Positions 8,163 to 16,957 are shown, numbered from the stretch's first letter. The stretch is 62,738 bases of DNA from Hymenobacter profundi (GCF_019334315.1 NZ_JAHWGL010000020.1:1-62738); one strand, 5' to 3'. Notes: generated by a model from the sequence alone, not told the origin. Program-made: numbers and translations.

Positions 8163-9311
8163 TTAATCCGACGTATGTCCTTCCAGTAACCCAGCCCGAA
8201 CCGTTTCGGCAATATAGTCTACCTGCTCTTCCGTCAGGGTAGGGTGCACGGGTAGCGCCAGCACCGTGCGGCATAGTTGTTCTGCTACCGGAAACTGCCC
8301 TGTGTGGTAGCCCAGGTAAGCATAGGCTGGCTGCTGATGCACTGGCAATGGATAGTACACCGCCGTAGGCACGCCATGCAAGTGCAGGTAGGCCCGCAGC
8401 TGGTCGCGGTGGGTTTCGGTAGGTAGGGTGATGACGTATTGGTGGAAGGTATGCGTACTCTGTGGGTCGCGGGCAGGCGGATTTATCCCCGGCATATCCG
8501 CGAAAATCGCATCGTAGCGGGCGGCTATCCGCTGGCGGGCAGTAGTCCAGGTGGCAAGGTAGGGCAGCTTCACGCGCAGCAGCGCCGCTTGCAGCGTATC
8601 GAGGCGGGAGTTGAGGCCGATGTGTTGGTGGTGATACTTGCGCACCTGGCCGTGGTTGGCAAGCTGCCGTAGCAACTCAGCCCGTGCCGTGTCGTGGGTG
8701 AATAAGGCGCCCCCGTCGCCAAAGCCCCCAAGGTTTTTACTGGGGAAAAACGATGCGGTCCCTACCTCCCCTACCGTACCGGCCGGCCGCACCTGCCCAT
8801 TGCCGAACGTGTAGGCAGCGCCCAAGGCCTGTGCATTGTCTTCGAGCAAGGCTACCCCATGTTGGTCGGCTAGTGCCCGTAGTGCTTCCAGGTTGGCGCA
8901 TTGCCCAAACAGGTGCACCGCCACGATGGCACCCGTGCGGGGCGTGAGGGCCGACGCTACAGCTGCTGGATCTAGATTGAACGTACCGGGCAGCACATCG
9001 GCTACCACTGGGTGTAGGCCCAGCACGGCAGCGGCTTCCAGGGTAGCCACGTAAGTGAAAGCCGGCACAATCACCTCCGCGCCGGGCGGGAGTTGTAGGC
9101 TCATCAGGGCCAGTTGCAGGGCGTCGGTGCCATTGGCGCAGGGTACTACCGCGGCCCCTTCCAGCTGCTGGCTTAGCTCGTTGGCAAAGGCTGCTACCTC
9201 GTTTCCCTGGATGAAATCGCCTGCCGTTAGCACCCGCTGGCACGCGGCGAGCAGGGCAGGTTGCAAGGGCGCGTGTTGGGCCGCGAGGTCCAGAAAGTGA
9301 ATCGGTAGCAT
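8163..9311 (-). CDS. DegT/DnrJ/EryC1/StrS family aminotransferase
   Basis: A 382-residue PLP-dependent sugar aminotransferase. The lysine that binds PLP is K192 in SFFPSKNLGGFGDGG, and the LEDNAQALGA motif near 157-166 carries the aspartate that contacts the cofactor ring. Such enzymes transfer an amino group to a keto nucleotide sugar; with the WbpB/WlbA-like dehydrogenase downstream it could form a diamino-uronic acid pathway, although no acetyltransferase partner is adjacent. The start is ATG 9311 (MLPIHFLDLAAQ); a TTG three codons upstream is less likely. It heads the leftward series and faces the lipoprotein gene at 9459 across a 147-base divergent region. Confidence 0.93.
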   Translation of the reverse strand: MLPIHFLDLAAQHAPLQPALLAACQRVLTAGDFIQGNEVAAFANELSQQLEGAAVVPCANGTDALQLALMSLQLPPGAEVIVPAFTYVATLEAAAVLGLHPVVADVLPGTFNLDPAAVASALTPRTGAIVAVHLFGQCANLEALRALADQHGVALLEDNAQALGAAYTFGNGQVRPAGTVGEVGTASFFPSKNLGGFGDGGALFTHDTARAELLRQLANHGQVRKYHHQHIGLNSRLDTLQAALLRVKLPYLATWTTARQRIAARYDAIFADMPGINPPARDPQSTHTFHQYVITLPTETHRDQLRAYLHLHGVPTAVYYPLPVHQQPAYAYLGYHTGQFPVAEQLCRTVLALPVHPTLTEEQVDYIAETVRAGLLEGHTSD

Positions 9312-9458
9312 AGCTGGCAAGTTAGTGACGATCAGCCAGCCACCGACACGCCTGTATCTCGTCTATTCGCAACCCTTATCTATCTATCAGCGTTAAAATT
9401 AGCTAATCCCATCGGGTTCAGCACCCTACCAGGCGACTGAGCCGCAACCCTCACTCCT

Positions 9459-10376
9459 ATGCTGAAAAGAACTTTCTCCACCTCTGCTCTCGCTGCCAGC
9501 CTATTGCTGGGCGGCCTTACGTTCACGCAGGTTAGCTGCACCGAGAACCAACAAAAAGAAGTGTCGCAGGAAAGCGACCAAGCCTATAACGATTTCAAAA
9601 GCTTCGTTGACGAAACGGAGATGAAAGCGCAAAACGTTGCCAACGAAACCGAAGCCGACTATGAGCGCGAAACTGCACAACTGAAAGCTGATTACGATAC
9701 CAAAGTAGCCGCCGTAGACCGCTATGCCGACAGCTACGACGACCAGCGCAAGCAGGAGCTCGACCAGCTGCGTAGCCGCTACACCACGGCTTCGGATGCC
9801 CGCACGACCGCCTGGACCAGCCGCCCCGCCGTATCTGCCGATGGCAGTGCTACCGTGGCGACCGATGGAACTAGCGTTAAAATGGGCAAATATTACAAGC
9901 CCATGACGTCGGAAATTGCTGTGATGACGCCGCAAAATGCCCAGGCGAAGTATAACGCCTTCGTGAACATGGTGGACCGCAATAAGTCCAGCTACGATAT
10001 TGACGATTGGAACAACATCAACGCTGACTGGCGTGCCATGGACGCCCGTTACGACCAAATTAAAGACCAAATTTCGGCTGCCGATAAGCGTCAGATTGCC
10101 GAGGAAAAAGGCAAATACGCGGCCTTCAAGTCAGTGGATAAAACCAAAATCCGAGCGGAGCAAGGTGCCAACGCGGTAGCTAACACGGCCGAAGACGTAG
10201 CGCATGGTGCTAAGGAAACAGGCAAGGACATTGGGCAAGGGGCAGCCAAAGTAGGCAAAGATGTTGGCCAAGGCGCCAAGGAAGTGGGTAAGGATATTGG
10301 CCAAGGAGCAGCCAAAGCCGGTAAAGCCGTAGGCGGTGCCGTGAAAGGCGTGTTTAATGGTAAAGAAAACGAATAG
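9459..10376 (+). CDS. Lipoprotein with LEA-like repeat tail
   Basis: A 305-residue predicted secreted protein. A hydrophobic signal is followed by a cysteine in a lipobox-like context (QVSC). The middle (about 35-110) is highly charged and probably coiled coil (YERETAQLKADYDTK); residues 155-230 are helical. The last 60 residues consist of roughly 11-residue units of the form GKD-I/V-GQGAK, repeated about four times, recalling LEA-type and YtxH-like amphipathic tails. The repeats are also visible in the DNA. No enzyme motif is present. A strong terminator follows. A structural, envelope or stress-protection role is inferred only. Confidence 0.8.
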   Translation: MLKRTFSTSALAASLLLGGLTFTQVSCTENQQKEVSQESDQAYNDFKSFVDETEMKAQNVANETEADYERETAQLKADYDTKVAAVDRYADSYDDQRKQELDQLRSRYTTASDARTTAWTSRPAVSADGSATVATDGTSVKMGKYYKPMTSEIAVMTPQNAQAKYNAFVNMVDRNKSSYDIDDWNNINADWRAMDARYDQIKDQISAADKRQIAEEKGKYAAFKSVDKTKIRAEQGANAVANTAEDVAHGAKETGKDIGQGAAKVGKDVGQGAKEVGKDIGQGAAKAGKAVGGAVKGVFNGKENE

Positions 10377-10400
10377 TTCGTTTTCTTTTGCTAAGTCCTG

Positions 10401-10434
10401 AAGGGCCGGCTGCTTATGCAGCCGGCCTTTTTTT
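10401..10434 (+). terminator. Rho-independent terminator of the LEA-like lipoprotein gene
   Basis: GGCCGGCTGC pairs with GCAGCCGGCC around a TTAT loop and is followed by seven T residues on the plus strand. The minus strand lacks a T-run. The stop codon of the convergent glycosyltransferase gene lies in the loop. Confidence 0.9.
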
Positions 10435-11346
10435 GTGTCTTGCTTTCTCCACCCTGGTCAACTCTTGTAGCACCCAATACAGCTTTAGCAGATCAAAATA
10501 CACTAGGCGGGGCGTGGCCGAGCATAGGTTGGCGTGCAGGTAGGGGCGTAGGCGCCGAAGTAAGGCAGCTACTGGCCGGCGCAGGCCTACCCGTTGCAAG
10601 CGTAGAGCCGTGCGTAGCAACTGACTATCGGCCCCTACCCCATCTTTGTGGTACAGCAGCACCAGGTTATAAACCGCTGCCCGCGACTTGCGCAGAAATT
10701 CAGGTGCCGGGTCCAGCCCGTCGTGCACCACGGGGTTGTCGAGGTGATGAATGGAGATGCCGGCCTGAGCCAGCTGCCACCCCAGCTTGCTGTCCTCGTG
10801 GCCGTAGCGGGTCAGGGCTTCATCGAAACCGAATAGCCGGAACACTTCGGCCCGAATAAGCAGATTGCTCGGAATAAGCTGGGCCGGCGGTAACAAGCGG
10901 CGACGGGCGGCGGGCAGCGCTTCCCGCTGCTGGGTGTAGTACCAACGCAGACGCAAGTTGGGCTCGGTGGGCAGACTAGTGGCGCAGGTGATACCGCCTA
11001 CCACCACCGACGCCAATGCCCGGGTGTCGTCGTAGCGGGTCAGAAACTGTGCATCGGGTAGCAGAACATCATTGTCGAGCATCAATAGCCACTCGTGGCG
11101 GGCAGCGGCGGCCAACTGGTTGCGGATGGCCGCGCGGCCTACGTTGCGCGGAAGCTCGTTGTAGCGCACGTTGGGCAGTAACCCCAATGGGCGGTTTTCA
11201 GCCTGAATTTCGGGTCGGGAGGCATCGTCCAGCAGGCATATCTCGACTGGTCCGTCCCAATCGGGCAGCTGCATACGCAGCTGCTCTACCAGCGGCGCCA
11301 CCGCCCGGTTATACACCGGAATCAGGATAGACAGACTGGATTTCAA
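10414..11346 (-). CDS. Family 2 glycosyltransferase
   Basis: A 310-residue GT-A fold enzyme. SILIPVYNR (residues 5-13) is the nucleotide-sugar binding strand, LLDDAS near 39-44 and LDNDVL near 95-100 supply the aspartates that hold the metal and UDP-sugar, and GHEDSKLGW near 190 matches the ED motif used as catalytic base. It has no membrane segments, so it is probably cytoplasmic or peripheral. The start must be TTG 11346 because a TAA precedes it directly; the TTG is the end of an AT-rich dispersed repeat. The last codons (KKRPAA, stop) run through the terminator hairpin of the convergent gene. Sugar and acceptor unknown. Confidence 0.93.
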   Translation of the reverse strand: MKSSLSILIPVYNRAVAPLVEQLRMQLPDWDGPVEICLLDDASRPEIQAENRPLGLLPNVRYNELPRNVGRAAIRNQLAAAARHEWLLMLDNDVLLPDAQFLTRYDDTRALASVVVGGITCATSLPTEPNLRLRWYYTQQREALPAARRRLLPPAQLIPSNLLIRAEVFRLFGFDEALTRYGHEDSKLGWQLAQAGISIHHLDNPVVHDGLDPAPEFLRKSRAAVYNLVLLYHKDGVGADSQLLRTALRLQRVGLRRPVAALLRRLRPYLHANLCSATPRLVYFDLLKLYWVLQELTRVEKARHKKRPAA

Positions 11347-11370
11347 TTAAAAATTAAGAAGTAAGAATTC
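11341..11370. repeat. AT-rich dispersed repeat supplying a start codon
   Basis: Read on the minus strand, TTCTTAATTTTTAATTGAAA (11341-11360) is identical over 20 bases to plus-strand 28700-28719 in front of dcd. It fills most of the 33-base gap between ftsE and the glycosyltransferase gene and includes the TTG start codon of the latter. Confidence 0.75.
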
Positions 11371-11379
11371 TTTTTTCGC

Positions 11380-12072
11380 CTACTCCCCTGTTTGAAAAGC
11401 AGCAGCCGTAGAATCTAGCAGCTGGCCGTCTTGGCAGCGCAGCACACGGCGCGGGTATTGCTGAATAATCTGGTAGTTGTGCGTAGCCATGAGCACGGCC
11501 GTACCAGCATTGTTGATTTCCACGAACAGGCGCATAATGCTGTCGGCCACGTCGGGGTCAAGGTTGCCGGTGGGCTCGTCGGCCAGTAATAGCAGGGGCT
11601 CGTTGAGCAGAGCGCGGGCAATGACTACGCGCTGCTGCTCGCCTCCAGAAAGCTGGTGCGGCATTTTACCAGCCGCATTGGCCAGCCCTACCCGCATCAG
11701 CACTTCCGAAATGCGTTGCTTCTTGCGGGCTTTTCCCCGCCAGCCGGTGGCATTCAGCACAAATAGCAGGTTATCGGCCACTGAGCGGTCGAATAACAAT
11801 TGAAAATCCTGAAAAATGATACCCAGCTTACGGCGCAGGTAGGGCACCTTGCTGGCCGCCAACTTCTGCAAAGGGTAGTCGACCACGGCAGCCATGCCGC
11901 CGCCTAGCGGTAGGTCGGCGTAGAGGGTTTTCAGCAGGGAGCTTTTGCCCGAGCCAGTGCGTCCTACCAGGTAGGCAAACTCCCCCTTGCCCAGTGTGAA
12001 CGTCACGCGCTGCAACACGGTATTAACGTCTTGCATAATATAGGCATCGTGAAGCTCAACAACGGCGGACAT
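11380..12072 (-). CDS. ftsE: Cell-division ABC transporter ATPase FtsE
   Basis: A 230-residue ABC ATPase with Walker [10 protein letters not shown] at about 37-45, Q-loop IIFQDFQLL near 86-94, signature LSGGEQQR at 141-148 and Walker [11 protein letters not shown] near 162-171. The IFQDFQLL and LATH-type H-loop regions match FtsE, which with FtsX controls cell-wall hydrolases at the division site. ftsX is not adjacent in this window, a separation seen in other Bacteroidetes. Start ATG 12072 ([12 protein letters not shown]). A small conserved gene lies upstream and the glycosyltransferase gene downstream with only 33 bases between. Confidence 0.9.
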   Translation of the reverse strand: MSAVVELHDAYIMQDVNTVLQRVTFTLGKGEFAYLVGRTGSGKSSLLKTLYADLPLGGGMAAVVDYPLQKLAASKVPYLRRKLGIIFQDFQLLFDRSVADNLLFVLNATGWRGKARKKQRISEVLMRVGLANAAGKMPHQLSGGEQQRVVIARALLNEPLLLLADEPTGNLDPDVADSIMRLFVEINNAGTAVLMATHNYQIIQQYPRRVLRCQDGQLLDSTAAAFQTGE

Positions 12073-12159
12073 AAGAAGCAAAAGTTAAAAAGACAGCGTT
12101 TAGACGTATTCACGCTCTCTCTGAGAGTTCAAAAAAAGCAGTTTACTACACTGCGCAAG

Positions 12160-12363
12160 TTACACCTCCAGCTTTTGCAGCTTCCCGAACGAGAGGCCTT
12201 CGATAACGGCAGCCAGCGGCTCTTCTTTGCCAGCTAGCCCGTAGCGGTGCAAGTCTTTGAGGGGTCGGTCGGCACGGAAGTAGGCAATGAGCACAAATTG
12301 CTCGTCGCGCAGCTGGATATAATCCGGAATTTTCGCCTTGCCTTTTACTTTGATGATATACAT
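12160..12363 (-). CDS. Small conserved hypothetical protein
   Basis: A 67-residue soluble protein with a beta-rich N-terminal half (MYIIKVKGKAKIPDYIQLRD) and a C-terminal helix. Its codon use and placement 87 bases upstream of ftsE in the same direction support a real gene. I do not recognise a functional family. A link with cell division is suggested only by position. Confidence 0.6.
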   Translation of the reverse strand: MYIIKVKGKAKIPDYIQLRDEQFVLIAYFRADRPLKDLHRYGLAGKEEPLAAVIEGLSFGKLQKLEV

Positions 12364-12516
12364 GAGGAATGACTGGCTGAATAGCTGACTCTACCGGTCT
12401 GGCAGTGATACGCTTACTTTCACTGCGGCGTTCTGTTCCTACCCGCCGGAAAGCAACAATGCCCCAAAGCTACCGGTTTGCGCGGTATGGCGCTACGGGG
12501 CGTTGGGGCAAGGACA

Positions 12517-12613
12517 AAAAAAAGCGAGCCAAAATCGCACCGCTCAACCGCCTACCCTTGCTACCTTCCGGTCCTGGGGGAGTTCAGCAGGAGCTGGTCG
12601 TTCTGACTCGCCG
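12517..12613 (-). ncRNA. ffs: Signal recognition particle RNA, small bacterial type
   Basis: The minus strand contains the universally conserved SRP helix 8: a CC-GGAA-GG tetraloop in CAGGACCGGAAGGTAGCAAG, flanked by the asymmetric loop that binds Ffh. The outer ends pair as GCGAG with CTCGC, and a run of T residues follows at 12516-12523, acting as terminator. The predicted RNA is about 95 nucleotides, the usual size of the short 4.5S-type RNA. A TATCTTTG promoter element directly precedes the 5' end. With Ffh and FtsY it targets membrane and secreted proteins during translation. Confidence 0.93.
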
Positions 12614-12616
12614 GTG

Positions 12617-12624
12617 CAAAGATA
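12617..12624 (-). promoter_or_regulatory. -7 element of the SRP RNA gene
   Basis: TATCTTTG on the minus strand is an exact match to TAnnTTTG. It ends about four bases before the predicted 5' end of the SRP RNA, the expected distance, and so supports both calls. Confidence 0.75.
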
Positions 12625-12730
12625 CGCACACTATCCGGTTTTGCTGCGCAACAGGGCAATATTTTCTTCGCAACAAGCCCTCTTAGCGCGCAGTAGCCTG
12701 ATTGTCACGCTGAAAAAATGCTAATTATAG

Positions 12731-13162
12731 CTAGTTGCGCTTGCCTTTGCCGTTCCAGTCCTTGTACGCCTTCTTGCCTTGTTTGCGCAGTTGCTTCTTG
12801 TATTTGTCGATGGGGGCTAGCGACACAACCGCTTCTCCTGCTTGGGGTACGTCGGCCTGGTTTTCCTCGTAACCGGCACAGTTCACGATCAGCACGGGCT
12901 GGGGTTGCCGGGTGGTCAGCAAAAACATGCCTTCTTTGTTGGTAATGGCCGTATTGTCGCGCTGGTCGCCGCGCACCATTACTGTTGCTCCGGCCAGCGG
13001 CGCCCCGGCTATGGTCGTTACCTTACCCGTAAGGGTGTAGGGTGCGCGGGCAGTTTGGCTGGCCTGCGCCAGTGCTGGCACCGTGCTAAAGCTGCTCAAC
13101 AGGAGCAGAAAAAAAAATACAAGATAAGCGGGGCGGGAAATTGACTTGGAGAAGGAACGCAT
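12731..13162 (-). CDS. Secreted carboxypeptidase-regulatory-like domain protein
   Basis: A 143-residue protein with a signal peptide ending near ALA-QA and one beta-sandwich domain of the carboxypeptidase D regulatory-like type: YTLTGKVTTIAGAPLAGATV at 42-61, then the strand pattern GMFLLTT. Such domains open many Bacteroidetes outer-membrane and secreted proteins; here the domain stands alone with a basic tail KKQLRKQGKKAYKDWNGKGK. Start ATG 13162. Likely periplasmic; role unknown. Confidence 0.78.
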   Translation of the reverse strand: MRSFSKSISRPAYLVFFFLLLLSSFSTVPALAQASQTARAPYTLTGKVTTIAGAPLAGATVMVRGDQRDNTAITNKEGMFLLTTRQPQPVLIVNCAGYEENQADVPQAGEAVVSLAPIDKYKKQLRKQGKKAYKDWNGKGKRN

Positions 13163-13315
13163 GTGAAATGGGGTAAGCAGGTAGCACAATGAACTGATAT
13201 TAAATGTATTATTCCTGCATGGGGAATCCTATACGCCAGTTTACGTACAGATCAATTATTTTCTGATTAGTTACCAAATTCTGCGCCAGCTATGCAATCG
13301 TTCCATTCTGCACAG

Positions 13316-13323
13316 TACCTTTG
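13316..13323 (+). promoter_or_regulatory. -7 element of guaA, possibly giving a leaderless mRNA
   Basis: TACCTTTG is an exact TAnnTTTG element. Its last base lies only six positions before the A of the guaA ATG (TACCTTTGAGCCCATG), so transcription should begin at or within a base or two of the start codon. Confidence 0.7.
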
Positions 13324-13328
13324 AGCCC

Positions 13329-14861
13329 ATGCCCGAACAGATTCTGATCCTCGATTTTGGCTCTCAGTACACGCAGCTCATCGCGCGACGCATTCGCGAG
13401 CTGAACGTCTACTGCGAGATTCATCCCTACACCCACGCCCCGCTCCTCACAGAGGATATCCGGGGCGTTGTGCTTTCTGGCTCGCCCTGCTCTGTGCGCG
13501 AGGCCGATGCTCCCAACCCCGACCTGAGCGCCTACCTAGGCCAGGTGCCGGTGCTGGGCGTATGCTATGGCGCGCAACTGCTGGCCCACCAGAATGGCGG
13601 CGAGGTGCTACCCGCTACCATCCGGGAGTATGGTCGTGCCCGTCTCACGCATATCAACCAGCACCACCGGTTGCTGAACGGCCTGGAGCCCGGTTCGCAG
13701 GTGTGGATGTCGCACGGCGACACCATCAAAACCCTACCCGACGGTTTCCTGGCCATTGCCGGCACCCCCGACGTGCAAGTGGCGGCCTACGAAATTGAAG
13801 GCCAATCGACCTACGGCATTCAGTTTCACCCCGAGGTGACGCACTCCACCGACGGCAAGCAGCTGATGAAGAACTTTGTGGTGGACGTGTGCGGCTGCCA
13901 GCAGGACTGGACACCCGAGCACTTCGTGGACGCGATGGTGACGGCCCTCCAAGACACCATCGGCGAAACCGATCAGGTGATTCTGGGCCTCTCCGGCGGC
14001 GTCGATTCGTCGGTGGCGGCGTTGCTGTTACACCGCGCCATTGGGCCGCGCCTGCACGGTATCTTTGTGGATAATGGCCTGCTACGCAAAGATGAGTACG
14101 AAGGCGTGTTGGAGGCCTACAAAGTACTGGGCTTGAACGTGCGCGGCGTAGATGCCTCGCAGGAGTTCTACGCCGCCCTAGCCGGCCTCACCGACCCCGA
14201 GCAGAAGCGTAAGGCCATCGGCCGCACGTTTATTGAAGTGTTCGACCGCGAGGCGCAGAAGGTGGAAGGCGCCCGCTGGCTGGCACAAGGCACTATCTAT
14301 CCCGATGTGATTGAATCGGTATCGGTGAAGGGGCCAGCCGTGACCATCAAGAGCCACCACAACGTGGGCGGCCTACCCGAAAAGATGAACCTAAAGATTG
14401 TGGAGCCGCTGCGGGCTTTGTTCAAAGACGAGGTACGCGAGGTAGGCGACGCGCTGGGCCTGCCCCACAACATCCTGCACCGCCACCCCTTCCCCGGTCC
14501 CGGCCTGGGCATCCGCATCCTGGGCGACATCACCCCGGAAAAAGTAGCCATCCTGCAACGCGCCGATGCCATCTTCATTGATAGCCTGAAAGCGCACGGC
14601 CTCTACGAAAAAGTATGGCAGGCCGGCGTGATGCTCCTACCCGTGCAAAGCGTGGGCGTGATGGGCGACGAGCGCACCTACGAGCAGGTAGTAGCCCTGC
14701 GCGCCGTAACGAGCGTAGACGGCATGACCGCCGACTGGGCCCACCTCCCCTACGACTTCCTGGCCGAAGTCAGCAATAAAATCATCAACCAGGTGCGCGG
14801 CATCAACCGCGTGGTGTACGACATTAGCTCCAAGCCACCTGCTACCATTGAGTGGGAATAG
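13329..14861 (+). CDS. guaA: GMP synthase (glutamine-hydrolysing)
   Basis: The 510-residue enzyme converts XMP to GMP with ATP and glutamine. The class I glutamine amidotransferase domain occupies residues 1-190 with the triad C79 (GVCYGAQ), H167 and E169 (FHPE). The ATP pyrophosphatase domain begins at about 200 with the P-loop SGGVDS at 222-227. The C-terminal dimerisation domain ends in KPPATIEWE, the standard end of the family. Full length. A promoter abuts the ATG and a strong terminator follows. Confidence 0.98.
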   Translation: MPEQILILDFGSQYTQLIARRIRELNVYCEIHPYTHAPLLTEDIRGVVLSGSPCSVREADAPNPDLSAYLGQVPVLGVCYGAQLLAHQNGGEVLPATIREYGRARLTHINQHHRLLNGLEPGSQVWMSHGDTIKTLPDGFLAIAGTPDVQVAAYEIEGQSTYGIQFHPEVTHSTDGKQLMKNFVVDVCGCQQDWTPEHFVDAMVTALQDTIGETDQVILGLSGGVDSSVAALLLHRAIGPRLHGIFVDNGLLRKDEYEGVLEAYKVLGLNVRGVDASQEFYAALAGLTDPEQKRKAIGRTFIEVFDREAQKVEGARWLAQGTIYPDVIESVSVKGPAVTIKSHHNVGGLPEKMNLKIVEPLRALFKDEVREVGDALGLPHNILHRHPFPGPGLGIRILGDITPEKVAILQRADAIFIDSLKAHGLYEKVWQAGVMLLPVQSVGVMGDERTYEQVVALRAVTSVDGMTADWAHLPYDFLAEVSNKIINQVRGINRVVYDISSKPPATIEWE

Positions 14862-14864
14862 AAG

Positions 14865-14893
14865 GTGAGGTTGTGAGATGGTGAAATTGTGAG
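14865..14893. repeat. GTGA-type short tandem repeat after guaA
   Basis: GTGAGGTTGTGAGATGGTGA, continuing into AATTGTGAG, consists of three to four degenerate units of GTGA plus five bases. It begins three bases after the guaA stop codon. Similar units, on either strand, occur at 1571-1588, 27722-27741 and 54881-54900. Confidence 0.6.
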
Positions 14894-14906
14894 TATATAA
14901 TGATAG

Positions 14907-14940
14907 AAGGCCGCTGGTAGGGTACCAGCGGCCTTTCTTT
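14907..14940 (+). terminator. Rho-independent terminator of guaA
   Basis: AAGGCCGCTGGTA pairs with TACCAGCGGCCTT around a three-base loop, followed by TCTTT. It separates guaA from the convergent DUF4153 gene, whose stop is at 14955. Confidence 0.85.
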
Positions 14941-14954
14941 GCTTACTATGTCTT

Positions 14955-16823
14955 CTATTTCTCTCCTACCTCCAGCAACATCTGGCCGCTGTATTCATAG
15001 AAGATGGTGTCTTGCTTTTTGTTCCGAGTGAGGTCTTGTATGAATAATTGTAGCTGTATTTGGTCCTTGGCTGCCTGCAAGTGCAATGGACGGTCTATAC
15101 CCTCGTTTCCAGAACCGTACACATGCGCTAATGAATCAGCTAGGGTGCCAGGTGAGAGTGTGAGCTGCGTTTGCCAGCGGTGGTCGGCTTGCCTTTGCTC
15201 CAGCAGCAATTGTCGGCCACGGGCGTGAGTGCGCAACCGGAACGCCCCTTTTTGCGTGGCAACTTCAGTCAACACACTGTCTTTTTGCAAAGCATAGCGA
15301 TATGATTCCACGCGTCCAAGCCAGTAACGCCCTTGACCTAAGTCGTGATGCTCGGCGCTGTTATAGAATCTGGCAGTCTGTTGCTCGTTATCAGCAGTGG
15401 TATACTGGCTGGTACGCGGCACGCCACTCACCGCAAACGGCTGTTCCTGGTACCATTGACGTTGCTTCCACTCATCCTGCTGTTGTAATGAATCGGGCAA
15501 ACTGAGGGAAGCTGCGAAAAACGGCTGTAGCTGCGTGGTAGCCTCACGGTCGGCGAAGAACTCGAAGATGGACGTAATGCGCTGCCGGACTTGCAACGAC
15601 AGTTTTGGCACGCGCTGCCCCGCCCCGTCCAGCTTGCCATCCTTCAGCAAGCCATATTCTGAGCTGATTTCGCGCAGTTGGTTCAGTTGGCTGCGCCGGG
15701 CAACGGCAAATGCGCTCCACGGTCCGGCGGCCGACAACAACGCCACCACTGCCAGCGAGGCCGGAATCCAGATGATGCCCTGGCCGCGCCGCACCAGAAA
15801 GTATACGGCCATGCAAAACAGCCACGCCGCCAGCACCAGCACAAAGTACCGTTCCTCGGTGATGCCGTAGTCGCGGATGCGGGTACCGATGGCCACAGCC
15901 AGCAGCCCCAGCAACGGAAACAGCGCCCGGTAGAACCAGCGCGCAAACGTGCGAATCCAGGTGTTTTCGGCGGCGTGACGGATGGGGTGAATCAGCAACA
16001 AAGCAAAGATACCCGCCACCGAAAACGCCAGAATCAGGATGGATACCCAGCCTTTGGGCAGCGTCCAGAGTACCACAATACGGCCCAGGTAGGCGTACAG
16101 AATAACCAGGTAGAGGACTACTAGCGGCAGCAGCACAAACTGCGTGAACAGCTTCAGTCCTTTTGGGTAGGGGGCTGTCTGCTCCAGCTCAGCAAAGTTG
16201 TGCGGTATGCCGGCCAGGAAAAACCACGTATTAAACACCGTCGCCAGCGTCACGAACAAATAGCCATAGATGTGCTCATCCAGCTTGACATCGAACAGAT
16301 TATCAATAGCGACCAGCGCCAGCGCACACCCCACGAAGAGCACCCCAGAGTAGACGCCGGCCAGCAGAATGCGCAGAAACAGCGTTTCGTTGTAGCGCCA
16401 GAAGCCGGGCGTATCGGCCATACGGCGCAGCTCGGGCAGGTAGGGGCCGGCGGCTACGGCCAGGTGCATTCCCAGCAGCAGCAGCGCCAGCCGCATGCCC
16501 CACTCCAGGTTGGGCTGGGCAGGCGCCAGGGCGTACCACAGCACCAGCAGTGCCACCACCACGGCCTCCGCCCCCCAGCGCCCCGCGGGCCGCCAGCGCC
16601 ACCGCTCGGTGGCCAGGGCTACGGCCAACGTGCTCGAAAGGCCTAGACCCGCCGCAGAGAGGGTAGGGAAAAGCCAGTCCAGCTGTTGCTGTGCCTTGTT
16701 ATCCAGATGAATGACATAGATGCCTACCCCACACAGCACAAATGCACAGAGCAAGGTAAGTGGAAAGCGGCGCACCACCCGCACCGCTTCGGCGGCCAGG
16801 TGCTGGAGGGAGGGTAGTTTCAC
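14955..16823 (-). CDS. DUF4153 family membrane protein
   Basis: A 622-residue protein with about 12 hydrophobic segments in the first 400 residues, followed by a soluble region of some 200 residues (from about 410) that is probably periplasmic. The ENTWIRTFARWFYRALFPLL stretch near 305-324 fits the DUF4153 family, whose function is unknown. I place the start at GTG 16823 (N-terminus MKLPSLQHLAAEA); the frame extends a few codons further up to a TTG. Two large hairpins separate it from the upstream hexosaminidase gene. Confidence 0.82.
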   Translation of the reverse strand: MKLPSLQHLAAEAVRVVRRFPLTLLCAFVLCGVGIYVIHLDNKAQQQLDWLFPTLSAAGLGLSSTLAVALATERWRWRPAGRWGAEAVVVALLVLWYALAPAQPNLEWGMRLALLLLGMHLAVAAGPYLPELRRMADTPGFWRYNETLFLRILLAGVYSGVLFVGCALALVAIDNLFDVKLDEHIYGYLFVTLATVFNTWFFLAGIPHNFAELEQTAPYPKGLKLFTQFVLLPLVVLYLVILYAYLGRIVVLWTLPKGWVSILILAFSVAGIFALLLIHPIRHAAENTWIRTFARWFYRALFPLLGLLAVAIGTRIRDYGITEERYFVLVLAAWLFCMAVYFLVRRGQGIIWIPASLAVVALLSAAGPWSAFAVARRSQLNQLREISSEYGLLKDGKLDGAGQRVPKLSLQVRQRITSIFEFFADREATTQLQPFFAASLSLPDSLQQQDEWKQRQWYQEQPFAVSGVPRTSQYTTADNEQQTARFYNSAEHHDLGQGRYWLGRVESYRYALQKDSVLTEVATQKGAFRLRTHARGRQLLLEQRQADHRWQTQLTLSPGTLADSLAHVYGSGNEGIDRPLHLQAAKDQIQLQLFIQDLTRNKKQDTIFYEYSGQMLLEVGEK

Positions 16824-16903
16824 GGGGTAGGGATAAAAATAGCGACAATGCAATATAAGCGGTTGCTACCGTGTAGCCGTCTGCTTTCCTACCTCCTCTC
16901 AAT

Positions 16904-16957
16904 GAAAGCAGCCCTTTTGCACAGCCGACAAGTGGCTGTGCAAAAGGGGCTGCTTTC
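16904..16957. terminator. Long hairpin downstream of the hexosaminidase gene
   Basis: AAAGCAGCCCTTTTGCACAG (from 16905) pairs with GGCTGTGCAAAAGGGGCTGC (from 16934) with one bulge, giving a stem of about 22 bp and a seven-base loop. It follows the palindromic repeat at 16974-17075, so the leftward transcript from the hexosaminidase gene meets two hairpins in series. Confidence 0.65.

Noticed and set aside
12405..12686. Open frames on the plus strand around 12405-12724
   Set aside because: They run antisense through the SRP RNA gene, whose conserved helix 8 and paired ends explain the sequence, and the encoded peptides have noncoding composition.
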